A stretch of DNA of 5,540 nucleotides from Lysobacterales bacterium (GCA_015494035.1 WGBZ01000192.1:1-5540), one strand, 5' to 3'; counted from the first letter of the stretch, positions 1 through 5,540 are shown. The notes: generated by a model not told the origin, from the sequence alone. Numbers and translations: made by a program.

Positions 1-324
1 CATGATGGCGAAATTGACCAGTGGCGGCTCCAGTTTGCCGCTGACAAACGAGCGGAACAGAAATTCAACACCGGCTTTGGTGAAGTCCATGATCTTAACA
101 AAAATGCCGCCCACAAACTCGAAAAAGTGCTGCACGAAAGGCACGTAAAGCACACCAATGGCCAGCACCAGCTGCATCAGGATGCCCACTATTACAACGC
201 GCCAGTTGATGTTTTTTCGGTCGGCACTCAAGGCCCAGGCTATGCCAACCAGCACCAACATGCCCAGCATGCCGCGCGCGAGGGATTCCAGGGAAAAGCC
301 CTGATGGGTAAGAAGCGTGTCCAT
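1..324 (-). CDS. nupC: NupC-like concentrative nucleoside transporter, N-terminal part (gene runs off the left edge)
   Basis: Reading leftwards from the ATG whose complement is at 322-324, the frame stays open for 108 codons to base 1, so only the N-terminus is present. A hydrophobic helix (about residues 17-33) is followed by the short basic loop SADRKNINWR, a second helix (about 41-62), and an amphipathic stretch containing KAGVEFLF. The SxDRKxIxWR loop after helix 1 and the later AGxxFLF segment are what I recall from the N-terminal domain of the CNT/NupC family. Those proteins import nucleosides across the inner membrane with H+ or Na+ and are normally about 400 residues long. The start is supported by an AGGA (complement of 333-336) eight bases upstream and by a strong promoter just before it. 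The gene diverges from the oxidase operon and has no obvious functional link to it. Ion and substrate specificity cannot be read from this fragment. Confidence 0.8.
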   Translation of the reverse strand, partial: MDTLLTHQGFSLESLARGMLGMLVLVGIAWALSADRKNINWRVVIVGILMQLVLAIGVLYVPFVQHFFEFVGGIFVKIMDFTKAGVEFLFRSFVSGKLEPPLVNFAIM

Positions 325-362
325 GAAGAAAATCCTGAAGAGCGAAAAGAAAGACCGCACGG

Positions 363-392
363 ATTATAGGGGCGCGGCTTGCAGCAAGTCAA
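363..392 (-). promoter_or_regulatory. Sigma-70-type promoter for the nupC-like gene
   Basis: On the minus strand, TTGACT (complement of 387-392, five of six consensus bases) lies 18 bases before TATAAT (complement of 363-368, six of six). Transcription would start near 355-357. That gives a leader of about 30 bases before the ATG ending at 324, which includes the AGGA ribosome site. The position, orientation and near-consensus hexamers make this the most convincing promoter in the window. It is predicted by eye only. Confidence 0.7.
378..388. promoter_or_regulatory. Small palindrome inside the nupC promoter, possible operator
   Basis: CTTGC-A-GCAAG is a perfect inverted repeat with five-base arms around one base. 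It sits in the spacer of the minus-strand promoter and touches the inner two bases of its -35 hexamer. A repressor bound there would block RNA polymerase, so its placement is suggestive. Arms this short occur often by chance, and I do not recognise the sequence as the site of a known regulator. Confidence 0.25.
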
Positions 393-495
393 ACTCTACA
401 CCGCAGCCTCACTGTTCCTAAGTTAAGATGTTACGAAGGACTTAATCGGAAGGAATGCGGGTGACTGGAAATCAATCTGTCAAATTTTTGGCGGC

Positions 496-509
496 TTGAT
501 GAAAGTCAA
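496..509. promoter_or_regulatory. Candidate FNR/ANR/FixK-type binding site
   Basis: TTGAT-GAAA-GTCAA matches TTGAT-N4-ATCAA, the consensus of FNR and ANR, at nine of ten defined positions. It fits the looser FixK form TTGA-N6-TCAA exactly. The flanking C (495) and G (510) extend the symmetry to CTTGA-N6-TCAAG. The site lies about 115 bases before the first gene of an O2-consuming oxidase operon, where low-oxygen control by a CRP/FNR-family regulator would make sense. It overlaps a weak -35-like hexamer, which would suggest repression, but the direction of control is inferred. The regulator gene is not in the window. Confidence 0.5.
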
Positions 510-523
510 GAACGGGTTATTCT
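496..523 (+). promoter_or_regulatory. Weak candidate promoter for the cytochrome oxidase operon
   Basis: TTGATG (496-501, four of six -35 bases) is followed after 16 bases by TATTCT (518-523, four of six -10 bases). Transcription would start near 530, leaving a leader of about 95 bases before 625. The -35 coincides with the FNR-type box. An alternative -10 is TATCAT (591-596) or TATAAG (596-601), closer to the gene, but neither has a good -35 at normal spacing. The true operon promoter is therefore uncertain, and it may need an activator or another sigma factor. Confidence 0.25.
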
Positions 524-574
524 GGCGCTGGAGTGCCTTGTTTTTGGAAAAAAAACGGATTAGGCCTTTCGCTA

Positions 575-620
575 GGGGGGCGGAGTTGTTTATCATATAA
601 GGCTTTAGGGCAATCCCCCC
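575..620 (+). repeat. G6/C6 inverted repeat just before the DUF2244 start
   Basis: GGGGGG (575-580) can pair with CCCCCC (615-620) across a 34-base loop. GGCC at 563-566 can add an outer pairing with GGCC at 621-624, directly before the ATG at 625. If the transcript starts upstream of 563, this would put a GC-rich stem against the start codon. The long loop and eight-base bulge weaken the case. Confidence 0.35.
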
Positions 621-624
621 GGCC

Positions 625-1122
625 ATGATTGAAGTGCAGCACAACGGCAGTGTCAGGCACGTACTGGTTCATCCGAACCAGTCACTCACTTCCGCGCAGT
701 TCTGGTTGGCGTTTGGGGCATTGGCTTTCATTACCCTGGCGCTGGCGCTCCTGTTGGCTTTTCTGGGGTTCTGGCTGGTGGTGCCGGTGGCTATTGTGCA
801 CCTGGCCATCGTATGGGCGGGTTTTTACCTGGCCTGGCGTCGCAGTGAACGCATTGAGTTTCTGCGCTTTGAGCAGGATAGCCTGACTGTTGGTGACTCT
901 CGCCACGGGGAGCTGGCCCGGTTTCAAACCGCCTGGGTGCGTCTGATTGAGCGTCAGGCCAATCGCATGGAAGCACCGCGCCTGTATCTGGCCTCCCATG
1001 GCAGGCGACTGGAAATAGGCCGCGATTTGGGTCCGGAAGACCGAAAAAGCCTGGGCGTGCTTGTGCGTCAGGTACTTGGGGAATCCGCCGTTTTTCCGCT
1101 GTCCGGGAAAAGGGCACCATAA
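625..1122 (+). CDS. DUF2244-family two-helix membrane protein leading the cox operon
   Basis: This 165-residue protein has a short N-terminal strand region containing VHPNQSLT (about 15-22), which resembles the PNxSLS motif of DUF2244 proteins. Two transmembrane helices (about 26-48 and 50-71) form a hairpin. They are followed by basic WRRSER and a soluble, probably cytoplasmic C-terminal domain with YLASHGRRLEIG (121-132), also typical of the family. The biochemical function of DUF2244 is unknown to me. From memory, these genes recur beside cytochrome c oxidase genes in proteobacteria, so a role in oxidase assembly or membrane organisation is a reasonable inference only. The ATG at 625 gives the usual family N-terminus but has no Shine-Dalgarno at normal distance: AGGG at 607-610 is 14 bases away and the intervening bases are C-rich. 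A GTG at 634 is the alternative start. The coxB start follows 32 bases after the stop, consistent with one operon. Confidence 0.85.
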   Translation: MIEVQHNGSVRHVLVHPNQSLTSAQFWLAFGALAFITLALALLLAFLGFWLVVPVAIVHLAIVWAGFYLAWRRSERIEFLRFEQDSLTVGDSRHGELARFQTAWVRLIERQANRMEAPRLYLASHGRRLEIGRDLGPEDRKSLGVLVRQVLGESAVFPLSGKRAP

Positions 1123-1154
1123 CAACAAACACAAAACGACAAGGGTAATACAAC

Positions 1155-2297
1155 ATGATAAAAAACGGGATTAAATCGGCTTGGCAGACCTTTGTAGTAC
1201 TCGGGGCCGTGCTGTTTTCAACCGCTCAGGCTGAGCTGGCCTTGAACATGCCCAAAGGCGTGACTGAATTCAGTCGCGACGTGTACCACCTGCACATGAT
1301 TGTGCTGTGGGTCTGCATAGTCATTGGTGTGCTGGTTTTTGGCGCCATGATCTATTCGATCATCAAGCACCGCAAGTCAAAGGGTCACAAACCCGCCCAG
1401 TTTACCCACAGCACCAAGGCTGAAGTGATCTGGACCACCATCCCGATTATCATTCTGATTGTCATGGCCTTTCCGGCCACCCGGGTGTTGATTAAAATGG
1501 AAGACCCGCAGGACATGGACATGACCATCAAGGTCACCGGTTACCAGTGGAAGTGGCGTTACGATTACCTGGACGAAGGGTTCGGTTTTCTCAGCACACT
1601 GGATCGAAAAAGTAACCTTGCCCGGCAACCTGGCAGCGGCATTGACCCTGAAACCATTCCCAACTACCTACTGGAAGTGGATCACCCGCTGGTGGTGCCG
1701 GTTAACACCAAAATTCGCTTCCTGCTCACGGCGGACGATGTGATTCATTCCTGGTGGGTGCCAGCATTGGGCTGGAAACGCGACGCCATCCCGGGCTTTA
1801 TCAACCAGGCCTGGACTGAAATTCTCGAGCCTGGCACTTATCGCGGCCAGTGCGCCGAACTGTGCGGTAAGGACCACGGCTTCATGCCGGTAGTGGTCAA
1901 GGCCGTCAGTAAGGATGACTACAAAAAATGGGTGGCGATGATGAAAGGCGCTGAGGTTGAACAGGCCAAACTGGATGAGAAAACCTGGTCAAAAGAAGAG
2001 CTGATGGCCAAGGGCCAGGAAATTTTTGAAAGCCAATGCGCCAGCTGTCATCAGAAAAATGGTCAGGGCATGCCACCGGCGTTTCCTTCATTGGTAGAAA
2101 GCCAGACGGTGAAAGGGCCGCTCAAGGACATGATCCACACGGTCAAGTTTGGTCGGCCCGGCACGGCCATGAGCGCGTTTGGCAATATTTTGTCTGACAG
2201 CGACCTGGCCGCTGTTATCACCTACGTGCGCAATCAATTCGGTCAGCAAAACGATGTGGTTCAGCCGCAAGACGTTGCGGCCATCAATCAGTCTTAA
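1155..2297 (+). CDS. coxB: Cytochrome c oxidase subunit II with fused C-terminal cytochrome c (caa3 type)
   Basis: This subunit accepts electrons on the periplasmic side and feeds them to CoxA. The 380 residues begin with a signal peptide likely cut after AQA (residue 26). Two membrane helices follow (about 46-70 and 91-112). Glu90 in KAEVIWT corresponds to the conserved helix-proximal Glu at the K-channel entrance. The CuA cupredoxin domain carries the aromatic QWKWRYDY (131-138) and ligands His198 (in VIHSWW), Cys233, the Glu235 carbonyl, Cys237, His241 and Met244 (GQCAELCGKDHGFM). A linker at about 255-285 leads to a class I cytochrome c domain with CASCH (295-299) and likely axial Met339 (in GTAMS). 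The extra heme domain makes it longer than plain subunit II and marks a caa3-type enzyme. AAGGG at 1141-1145, nine bases before the ATG, supports the start. It is also called ctaC. All copper and heme ligands are present. Confidence 0.97.
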   Translation: MIKNGIKSAWQTFVVLGAVLFSTAQAELALNMPKGVTEFSRDVYHLHMIVLWVCIVIGVLVFGAMIYSIIKHRKSKGHKPAQFTHSTKAEVIWTTIPIIILIVMAFPATRVLIKMEDPQDMDMTIKVTGYQWKWRYDYLDEGFGFLSTLDRKSNLARQPGSGIDPETIPNYLLEVDHPLVVPVNTKIRFLLTADDVIHSWWVPALGWKRDAIPGFINQAWTEILEPGTYRGQCAELCGKDHGFMPVVVKAVSKDDYKKWVAMMKGAEVEQAKLDEKTWSKEELMAKGQEIFESQCASCHQKNGQGMPPAFPSLVESQTVKGPLKDMIHTVKFGRPGTAMSAFGNILSDSDLAAVITYVRNQFGQQNDVVQPQDVAAINQS

Positions 2298-2330
2298 GGG
2301 CATCAAGTTAAAAGGAACGGGAGCAGAAAA

Positions 2331-3941
2331 ATGAGTCACGCAACAACACACGAACACGACCATCACGACGAAAAGCCCAAGGGCTTTGTCAAGCGCTGGT
2401 TACTGACTACCAACCACAAGGACATTGGTACGCTGTACCTGATTTTTGCCTTGATCATGTTCTTCGTCGGTGGCGCCATGGCCCTGATCATCCGGCTTGA
2501 GCTGTTTCAGCCCGGCTTGCAGTTTGTGCAGCCGGAGTTTTTTAACCAGCTCACCACCGTGCATGCGCTGGCCATGATTTTCGGGGCGGTGATGCCGGCT
2601 TTTGTGGGTCTGGCCAACTGGATGATTCCCATGATGATTGGCGCGCCAGACATGGCCTTGCCCCGCATGAATAACTGGAGCTTCTGGATCATGCCTTTTG
2701 CCTTCGCCATTCTGCTGTCCACCTTTTTCATGGACGGCGGCGCACCGGCAGCCGGTTGGACCATGTATCCACCCCTGGTGTTGCAAGGCGGCAAGAATGT
2801 GGCGTTTATGGTTTTTGCTATTCACCTGATGGGTATTTCATCCATTATGGGCGCGATCAATATTATTGCCACGGTGCTGAACATGCGTGCCCCGGGCATG
2901 GATTTCCTGAAAATGCCGCTGTTTGTCTGGACCTGGCTGATCACGGCCTTTTTGCTCATTGCCGTCATGCCAGTGCTGGCCGGTGCCGTCACCATGATCC
3001 TGACCGATCATTACTTTGGCACCAGCTTCTTCAATGCCGCCGGCGGTGGCGATCCGGTGCTTTATCAGCACATTTTCTGGTTCTTTGGTCACCCCGAAGT
3101 CTATATTCTGATCCTGCCATCTTTTGGTGTCATTTCAGAAATAATTCCGGTCTTTGCGCGCAAGCCCCTGTTTGGCTACACCGCCATGGTTTATGCCACG
3201 GCTTCCATCGCTTTTCTGTCATTCATTGTCTGGGCGCACCACATGTTTACCGTTGGCATGCCCTTGGGCGGTGAGCTGTTCTTTATGTATGCCACCATGT
3301 TGATCGCCATCCCCACCGGCGTGAAGATTTTCAACTGGGTGTCCACCATGTGGCAGGGCGCCATGACTTTCGAAGCGCCCATGCTGTGGGCCATTGCGTT
3401 TGTGGTGTTGTTCACCATTGGGGGCTTCTCCGGCATCATGCTGGCCATAGCGCCAGCTGACTTCCAGTACCACGACACCTATTTCGTTGTGGCACACTTC
3501 CACTACGTGCTGGTCACTGGCGCCATTTTTGCCATTATCGCGGCGGTGTATTATTGGCTGCCAAAATGGACCGGTCATATGTATAACCAGAAGCTGGCCA
3601 AATGGCATTTCTGGTTGTCAGTTATTTCCGTCAACGTGCTTTTCTTCCCACAACATTTTCTCGGTCTTGCTGGTATGCCGCGACGCATTCCGGATTACGC
3701 CACCCAGTTTGCCGAGTTCAATATGATTTCCAGCATTGGCGCGTTTGTCTTTGGTTTTTCGCAGTTGCTGTTTGTGTACCTCATCTGGAAAACCGTTAAA
3801 GGTGGGGAAAAGGCCACCAGCAAGGTCTGGGAAGGCGCCAAGGGACTGGAATGGACAGTGCCGTCACCGGCTCCCCATCACACTTTTCAGGACAATGCAC
3901 CGGTCAATGATGCCGATTTGGCCCATGGCGGGGCCCACTAA
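2331..3941 (+). CDS. coxA: Cytochrome c oxidase subunit I, A1-type heme-copper oxidase
   Basis: This is the catalytic subunit: it reduces O2 to water at heme a3/CuB and pumps protons across the inner membrane. The 536 residues match the usual bacterial length with about 12 membrane helices. By family alignment, heme a is held by His78 (TTVHALA) and His391, and heme a3 by His389 (VVAHFHYV). CuB is held by His254, His303 and His304 (WAHHMF), with Tyr258 of HPEVY as the cross-linked tyrosine. The D-channel residues Asp107 and Asn114 (PDMALPRMNN) and Glu256 are present. Lys332 (PTGVKIF) marks the K-channel. Glu in HPEVY places it in the A1 subgroup. The N-terminus is His-rich (His 3, 7, 9, 11, 12), and the C-terminal tail has His516, His517, His532 and His536. 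GGGAG at 2319-2323, seven bases before the ATG, supports the start. The gap after coxB is 33 bases. It is also called ctaD. Confidence 0.98.
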   Translation: MSHATTHEHDHHDEKPKGFVKRWLLTTNHKDIGTLYLIFALIMFFVGGAMALIIRLELFQPGLQFVQPEFFNQLTTVHALAMIFGAVMPAFVGLANWMIPMMIGAPDMALPRMNNWSFWIMPFAFAILLSTFFMDGGAPAAGWTMYPPLVLQGGKNVAFMVFAIHLMGISSIMGAINIIATVLNMRAPGMDFLKMPLFVWTWLITAFLLIAVMPVLAGAVTMILTDHYFGTSFFNAAGGGDPVLYQHIFWFFGHPEVYILILPSFGVISEIIPVFARKPLFGYTAMVYATASIAFLSFIVWAHHMFTVGMPLGGELFFMYATMLIAIPTGVKIFNWVSTMWQGAMTFEAPMLWAIAFVVLFTIGGFSGIMLAIAPADFQYHDTYFVVAHFHYVLVTGAIFAIIAAVYYWLPKWTGHMYNQKLAKWHFWLSVISVNVLFFPQHFLGLAGMPRRIPDYATQFAEFNMISSIGAFVFGFSQLLFVYLIWKTVKGGEKATSKVWEGAKGLEWTVPSPAPHHTFQDNAPVNDADLAHGGAH

Positions 3942-3953
3942 TTCGTGAATCAG

Positions 3954-4070
3954 ATGGTCGATGAAAAGCAACGCAAAGCAGTCCGGCGCACCGCCGTCGG
4001 ACTGTTTGTTGTGGCATTTTTGCTGTTTGCTGGCTTTATTGCTGCCAGCGTCATGGCCAGCTACCGTTAA
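3954..4070 (+). CDS. Small single-helix membrane protein, probable cytochrome oxidase assembly peptide
   Basis: A 38-codon frame lies between coxA and ctaG. It encodes a charged head (VDEKQRKAVRR, residues 2-12), one hydrophobic helix (about 13-33, rich in Leu, Phe, Val and Ala) and a short SYR tail. The basic residues before the helix predict a cytoplasmic N-terminus. Size, shape and position match the very short proteins often annotated as cytochrome oxidase small assembly protein in proteobacterial cox operons. I infer the identity from context rather than from a diagnostic motif. The start is uncertain: the ATG at 3954 has no clear ribosome site, while an in-frame GTG at 3945 (giving 41 residues) lies only two codons after the coxA stop, with GGGG at 3930-3933 eleven bases before it. 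Either start fits translation coupled to coxA. The ctaG start follows 14 bases after the stop. Confidence 0.65.
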   Translation: MVDEKQRKAVRRTAVGLFVVAFLLFAGFIAASVMASYR

Positions 4071-4084
4071 CGGATGCCTGACTG

Positions 4085-4705
4085 ATGCGCACTGAAGAGA
4101 CACAAAAAAAAGCCCGCAAAACCATCTATATCACCCTGGGGGTGACGGTATTAATGTTTGGTTTCGCGTTTGCCTTGGTGCCTTTGTACAATGTGTTTTG
4201 TGAAGTCACCGGTATCAATGGCAAGACAGGTCGGATTTCCGTGGCCGAGGCCTCAGCGCAGCAGATTGATCCATCACGCAGGGTCACCGTGCAATTCGAT
4301 GGTACGGTCAACAGTGCATTGCCGTGGGAGTTTCATCCCAAGGTTCTGCAAATGGAAGTCATTCCCGGTAAGTTGTACTCGACCGAGTTCTTTGCCAGAA
4401 ACTTGTCAGATCAGGCCATCGTCGGTCAAGCCGTGCCCAGTGTGGCGCCAGGTAAAGCGTCACTGTATTTCAGCAAGACTGAATGTTTTTGCTTTACCGA
4501 ACAAACCTTGCAGCCACATCAGCAAGAATGGATGGGTGTGACTTTCCGCGTCAGCCCGGATTTGCCGGAAGATGTGCATGTGATGACCTTGTCCTACACG
4601 TTTTTCAACAAGGGGGCTTTGACTCCCGAGCAACTCAAGCAGGGTGAAAAGATTCATGGCAGCGTGGCCAAATCCACATCCGCTGCGGAGAAGAGTGCCG
4701 GTTAA
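4085..4705 (+). CDS. ctaG: Cytochrome c oxidase assembly protein CtaG/Cox11 (CuB copper chaperone)
   Basis: Cox11-family proteins deliver copper to the CuB site of subunit I during assembly. The 206 residues start with a charged cytoplasmic segment and one membrane helix (about 13-33). This leads into the hallmark VPLYNVFCEVTG (32-43), with conserved Cys39. The periplasmic beta-sandwich domain carries the copper-binding CFCF motif, Cys134 and Cys136 (KTECFCFTEQ), and ends its core with a YTFF-type strand (171-174). A hydrophilic tail of about 30 residues, rich in Lys, Ser and Ala, is probably disordered. Length and motifs are standard for the family. The ATG at 4085 is the first usable start, because an ATG at 4074 meets a stop after three codons. 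Its ribosome site is weak (GGA at 4072-4074), so it may depend on coupling with the small gene upstream. It belongs to the Cox11 family, not the unrelated Gram-positive CtaG family. Confidence 0.96.
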   Translation: MRTEETQKKARKTIYITLGVTVLMFGFAFALVPLYNVFCEVTGINGKTGRISVAEASAQQIDPSRRVTVQFDGTVNSALPWEFHPKVLQMEVIPGKLYSTEFFARNLSDQAIVGQAVPSVAPGKASLYFSKTECFCFTEQTLQPHQQEWMGVTFRVSPDLPEDVHVMTLSYTFFNKGALTPEQLKQGEKIHGSVAKSTSAAEKSAG

Positions 4706-4745
4706 TCTGTGGAATCATCTGGCGCTCATTGAGAATAATAAGGGG

Positions 4746-4764
4746 TTCGGCAATTTTTGCCGGA
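4746..4764 (+). other. Hairpin in the ctaG-coxC gap
   Basis: TTCGGCAA (4746-4753) and TTGCCGGA (4757-4764) form an eight-base-pair stem with one G-U pair and a three-T loop. It lies in the 85-base gap, the longest space inside the operon, about 26 bases before the coxC start. No T-run follows, so it is not a typical intrinsic terminator. It could affect mRNA stability, processing or subunit ratio, which is inference. Confidence 0.45.
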
Positions 4765-4790
4765 ATACACAACAATAACGAGGCACAATC

Positions 4791-5540
4791 ATGTCCGAAG
4801 CAACACAAAATCACTATTACGTTCCACACCTGGCCAAGTGGCCGATTGTCGGCAGCATTGGTCTGAGTCTGACCGCAGTGGGTGGGGCCCTTTACCTGAA
4901 TGGCGATGCCGGCCCCTGGATACTTTATGCCGGGCTTGCTGTTTTGGTTTACATGATGTTTGGCTGGTTTGGAGAAGTGATCGCAGAAAGCGAAGGCGGT
5001 CTCTACAACAAGCAGGTAGATAGTTCATTCCGAATGGGAATGATCTGGTTTATCTTTTCCGAAGTCATGTTTTTTGCCGTGTTCTTTGGCGCGTTATTTT
5101 ATGCCCGCATGCTTTCGGTGCCCTGGCTGGGTGGTGAAGGCACCGGTTATGCCACTGGTGCCTTGTTGTGGCAAGGCTACGAAGGTGTCTGGCCCACCAA
5201 TGGCCCGGCTAACCTGGGTGGCGAGTTTGAAACCATTCCGGCCTTTGGCCTGCCGCTGATTAACACACTGATTCTGCTTACCTCCGGTTTGACAGTGACT
5301 CTGGCGCATCATGCCTTGAAGAAAAACAACCGTAAGGCCCTGGTGGGCTGGTTATTGGCCACCGTGGTCCTGGGTTTTACTTTCGTCTACCTCCAAGCCA
5401 CCGAATACATCGAGGCCTATCATGAGCTGAACCTGACGCTGGGCAGTGGCATTTACGGCTCGACTTTTTTTATGTTGACTGGTTTCCACGGGCTGCATGT
5501 GACCCTTGGCGCCATCATGTTGTTGGTGATTGCCATTCGC
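4791..5540 (+). CDS. coxC: Cytochrome c oxidase subunit III, 3'-truncated by the window edge
   Basis: Subunit III has no redox centre. In the aa3 family it stabilises the core, supports proton uptake into the D-channel and protects the enzyme from turnover inactivation. The frame is open from 4791 to the last base: 250 residues, where I expect roughly 290, so the last helix is missing. The N-terminal YYVPHLAKWP (9-18) leads to helix 1. FIFSEVMFF (88-96) carries the conserved membrane Glu91, and a long periplasmic loop follows (about 108-150). Later come the helix with LTVTLAHHAL (167-176), QATEY (202-206), and the family signature TGFHGLHVTLG (230-240) with His233 and His236. CGAGG at 4779-4783, seven bases before the ATG, supports the start. 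The gap after ctaG holds a small hairpin, so coxC may be expressed at a level different from the assembly genes before it. It is also called ctaE. Confidence 0.97.
   Translation, partial: MSEATQNHYYVPHLAKWPIVGSIGLSLTAVGGALYLNGDAGPWILYAGLAVLVYMMFGWFGEVIAESEGGLYNKQVDSSFRMGMIWFIFSEVMFFAVFFGALFYARMLSVPWLGGEGTGYATGALLWQGYEGVWPTNGPANLGGEFETIPAFGLPLINTLILLTSGLTVTLAHHALKKNNRKALVGWLLATVVLGFTFVYLQATEYIEAYHELNLTLGSGIYGSTFFMLTGFHGLHVTLGAIMLLVIAIR

Larger units (their letters stand above)
325..624. other. Divergent intergenic control region
   Basis: This 300-base stretch separates the divergent nupC-like gene and the oxidase operon, and no credible gene lies in it. From left to right it holds the transporter ribosome site (333-336), its promoter with a spacer palindrome (363-392), a loose TTAAG/CTTAA inverted repeat (423-427 and 441-445), an FNR-type box (496-509), an A-rich run (about 547-555), AT-rich -10-like bases (591-601), and the G6/C6 inverted repeat (575-620) just before the DUF2244 start. 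It presumably controls both transcription units. Confidence 0.7.

Noticed and set aside
127..369. 80-codon plus-strand frame at the left side
   Set aside because: It lies mostly antisense to the nupC-like coding sequence, is unusually rich in His and Gln with no recognisable domain, and runs through the minus-strand ribosome site and -10. It is a shadow frame.
455..499. 14-codon mini-frame that could be a leader peptide before the operon
   Set aside because: The purine-rich AGGA directly touches the ATG, leaving no spacing, and the peptide has no regulatory codon run or following attenuator.
682..1156. Long minus-strand frames opposite the DUF2244 gene
   Set aside because: They are antisense to a gene with clear family features and show low-complexity, His/Gln/Pro-rich composition without helices or motifs.
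1155..2297. Possible alternative identity of the CuA protein as nitrous oxide reductase or a quinol oxidase subunit II
   Set aside because: The two N-terminal helices, intact CuA ligands, fused CASCH cytochrome c domain and the adjacent A1-type coxA identify it as cytochrome c oxidase subunit II. Quinol oxidases lack CuA.
2756..3274. 172-codon plus-strand frame inside coxA
   Set aside because: It is out of frame with the heme-copper oxidase motifs, which are continuous through the same bases, and its translation has the Cys/His/Arg-rich look of a shifted frame.
4746..4765. Intrinsic terminator between ctaG and coxC
   Set aside because: The stem is followed by AATACACAAC rather than a T-run on the plus strand and has no T-run on the minus strand. 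Continuing the operon into coxC also argues against termination.
4757..5028. Plus- and minus-strand frames over the start of coxC
   Set aside because: CoxC is continuous through this stretch with a good ribosome site and family motifs. These frames have no features of their own.
1..5540. Undescribed defence, mobile or RNA-based system
   Set aside because: All coding space is explained by known respiratory and transporter families. I saw no direct-repeat arrays, transposase motifs, terminal repeats, tRNA-like folds or large structured noncoding stretches.

Overview
The window is an ordinary aerobic-respiration locus from a gammaproteobacterium. This assignment rests on gene order and protein character: a DUF2244 gene leads a caa3-type cytochrome c oxidase operon in the order coxB, coxA, small membrane protein, ctaG/cox11, coxC. 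The codon use looks moderately GC-rich, and a nupC-like nucleoside transporter gene diverges from the operon. I cannot name the genus from the sequence alone.

Layout. Bases 1-324 (minus strand) hold the first 108 residues of a concentrative (CNT/NupC) nucleoside transporter that runs off the left edge. Bases 325-624 are a 300-base divergent control region. It contains a near-consensus sigma-70 promoter for the transporter (TTGACT, 18-base spacer, TATAAT, minus strand), a small palindrome in that promoter's spacer, an FNR/ANR/FixK-type box (TTGAT-N4-GTCAA, 496-509), weak promoter candidates for the operon, and a G6/C6 inverted repeat next to the first start codon. From 625 onward every gene is on the plus strand: a two-helix DUF2244 protein (625-1122), CoxB with a fused C-terminal cytochrome c (1155-2297), CoxA (2331-3941), a 38-residue single-helix protein (3954-4070), CtaG/Cox11 (4085-4705), an 85-base gap with a small hairpin, and CoxC, whose first 250 residues reach the right edge (4791-5540).

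How it works together. CoxB takes electrons from a periplasmic donor through its own heme c and passes them to its CuA centre. CoxA moves them through heme a to the heme a3/CuB site, where O2 is reduced to water and protons are pumped. CoxC stabilises the core. CtaG delivers copper to CuB, and the small helical protein is probably an assembly factor. All the ligand and proton-channel residues that I could place by family alignment are present, so the oxidase looks functional. The FNR-type box suggests that O2 availability regulates the operon, the transporter, or both.

I found no mobile elements, CRISPR arrays, RNA genes or clear terminators. I also see no convincing previously undescribed system. 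The points worth a second look are regulatory features and the two poorly characterised small membrane proteins.
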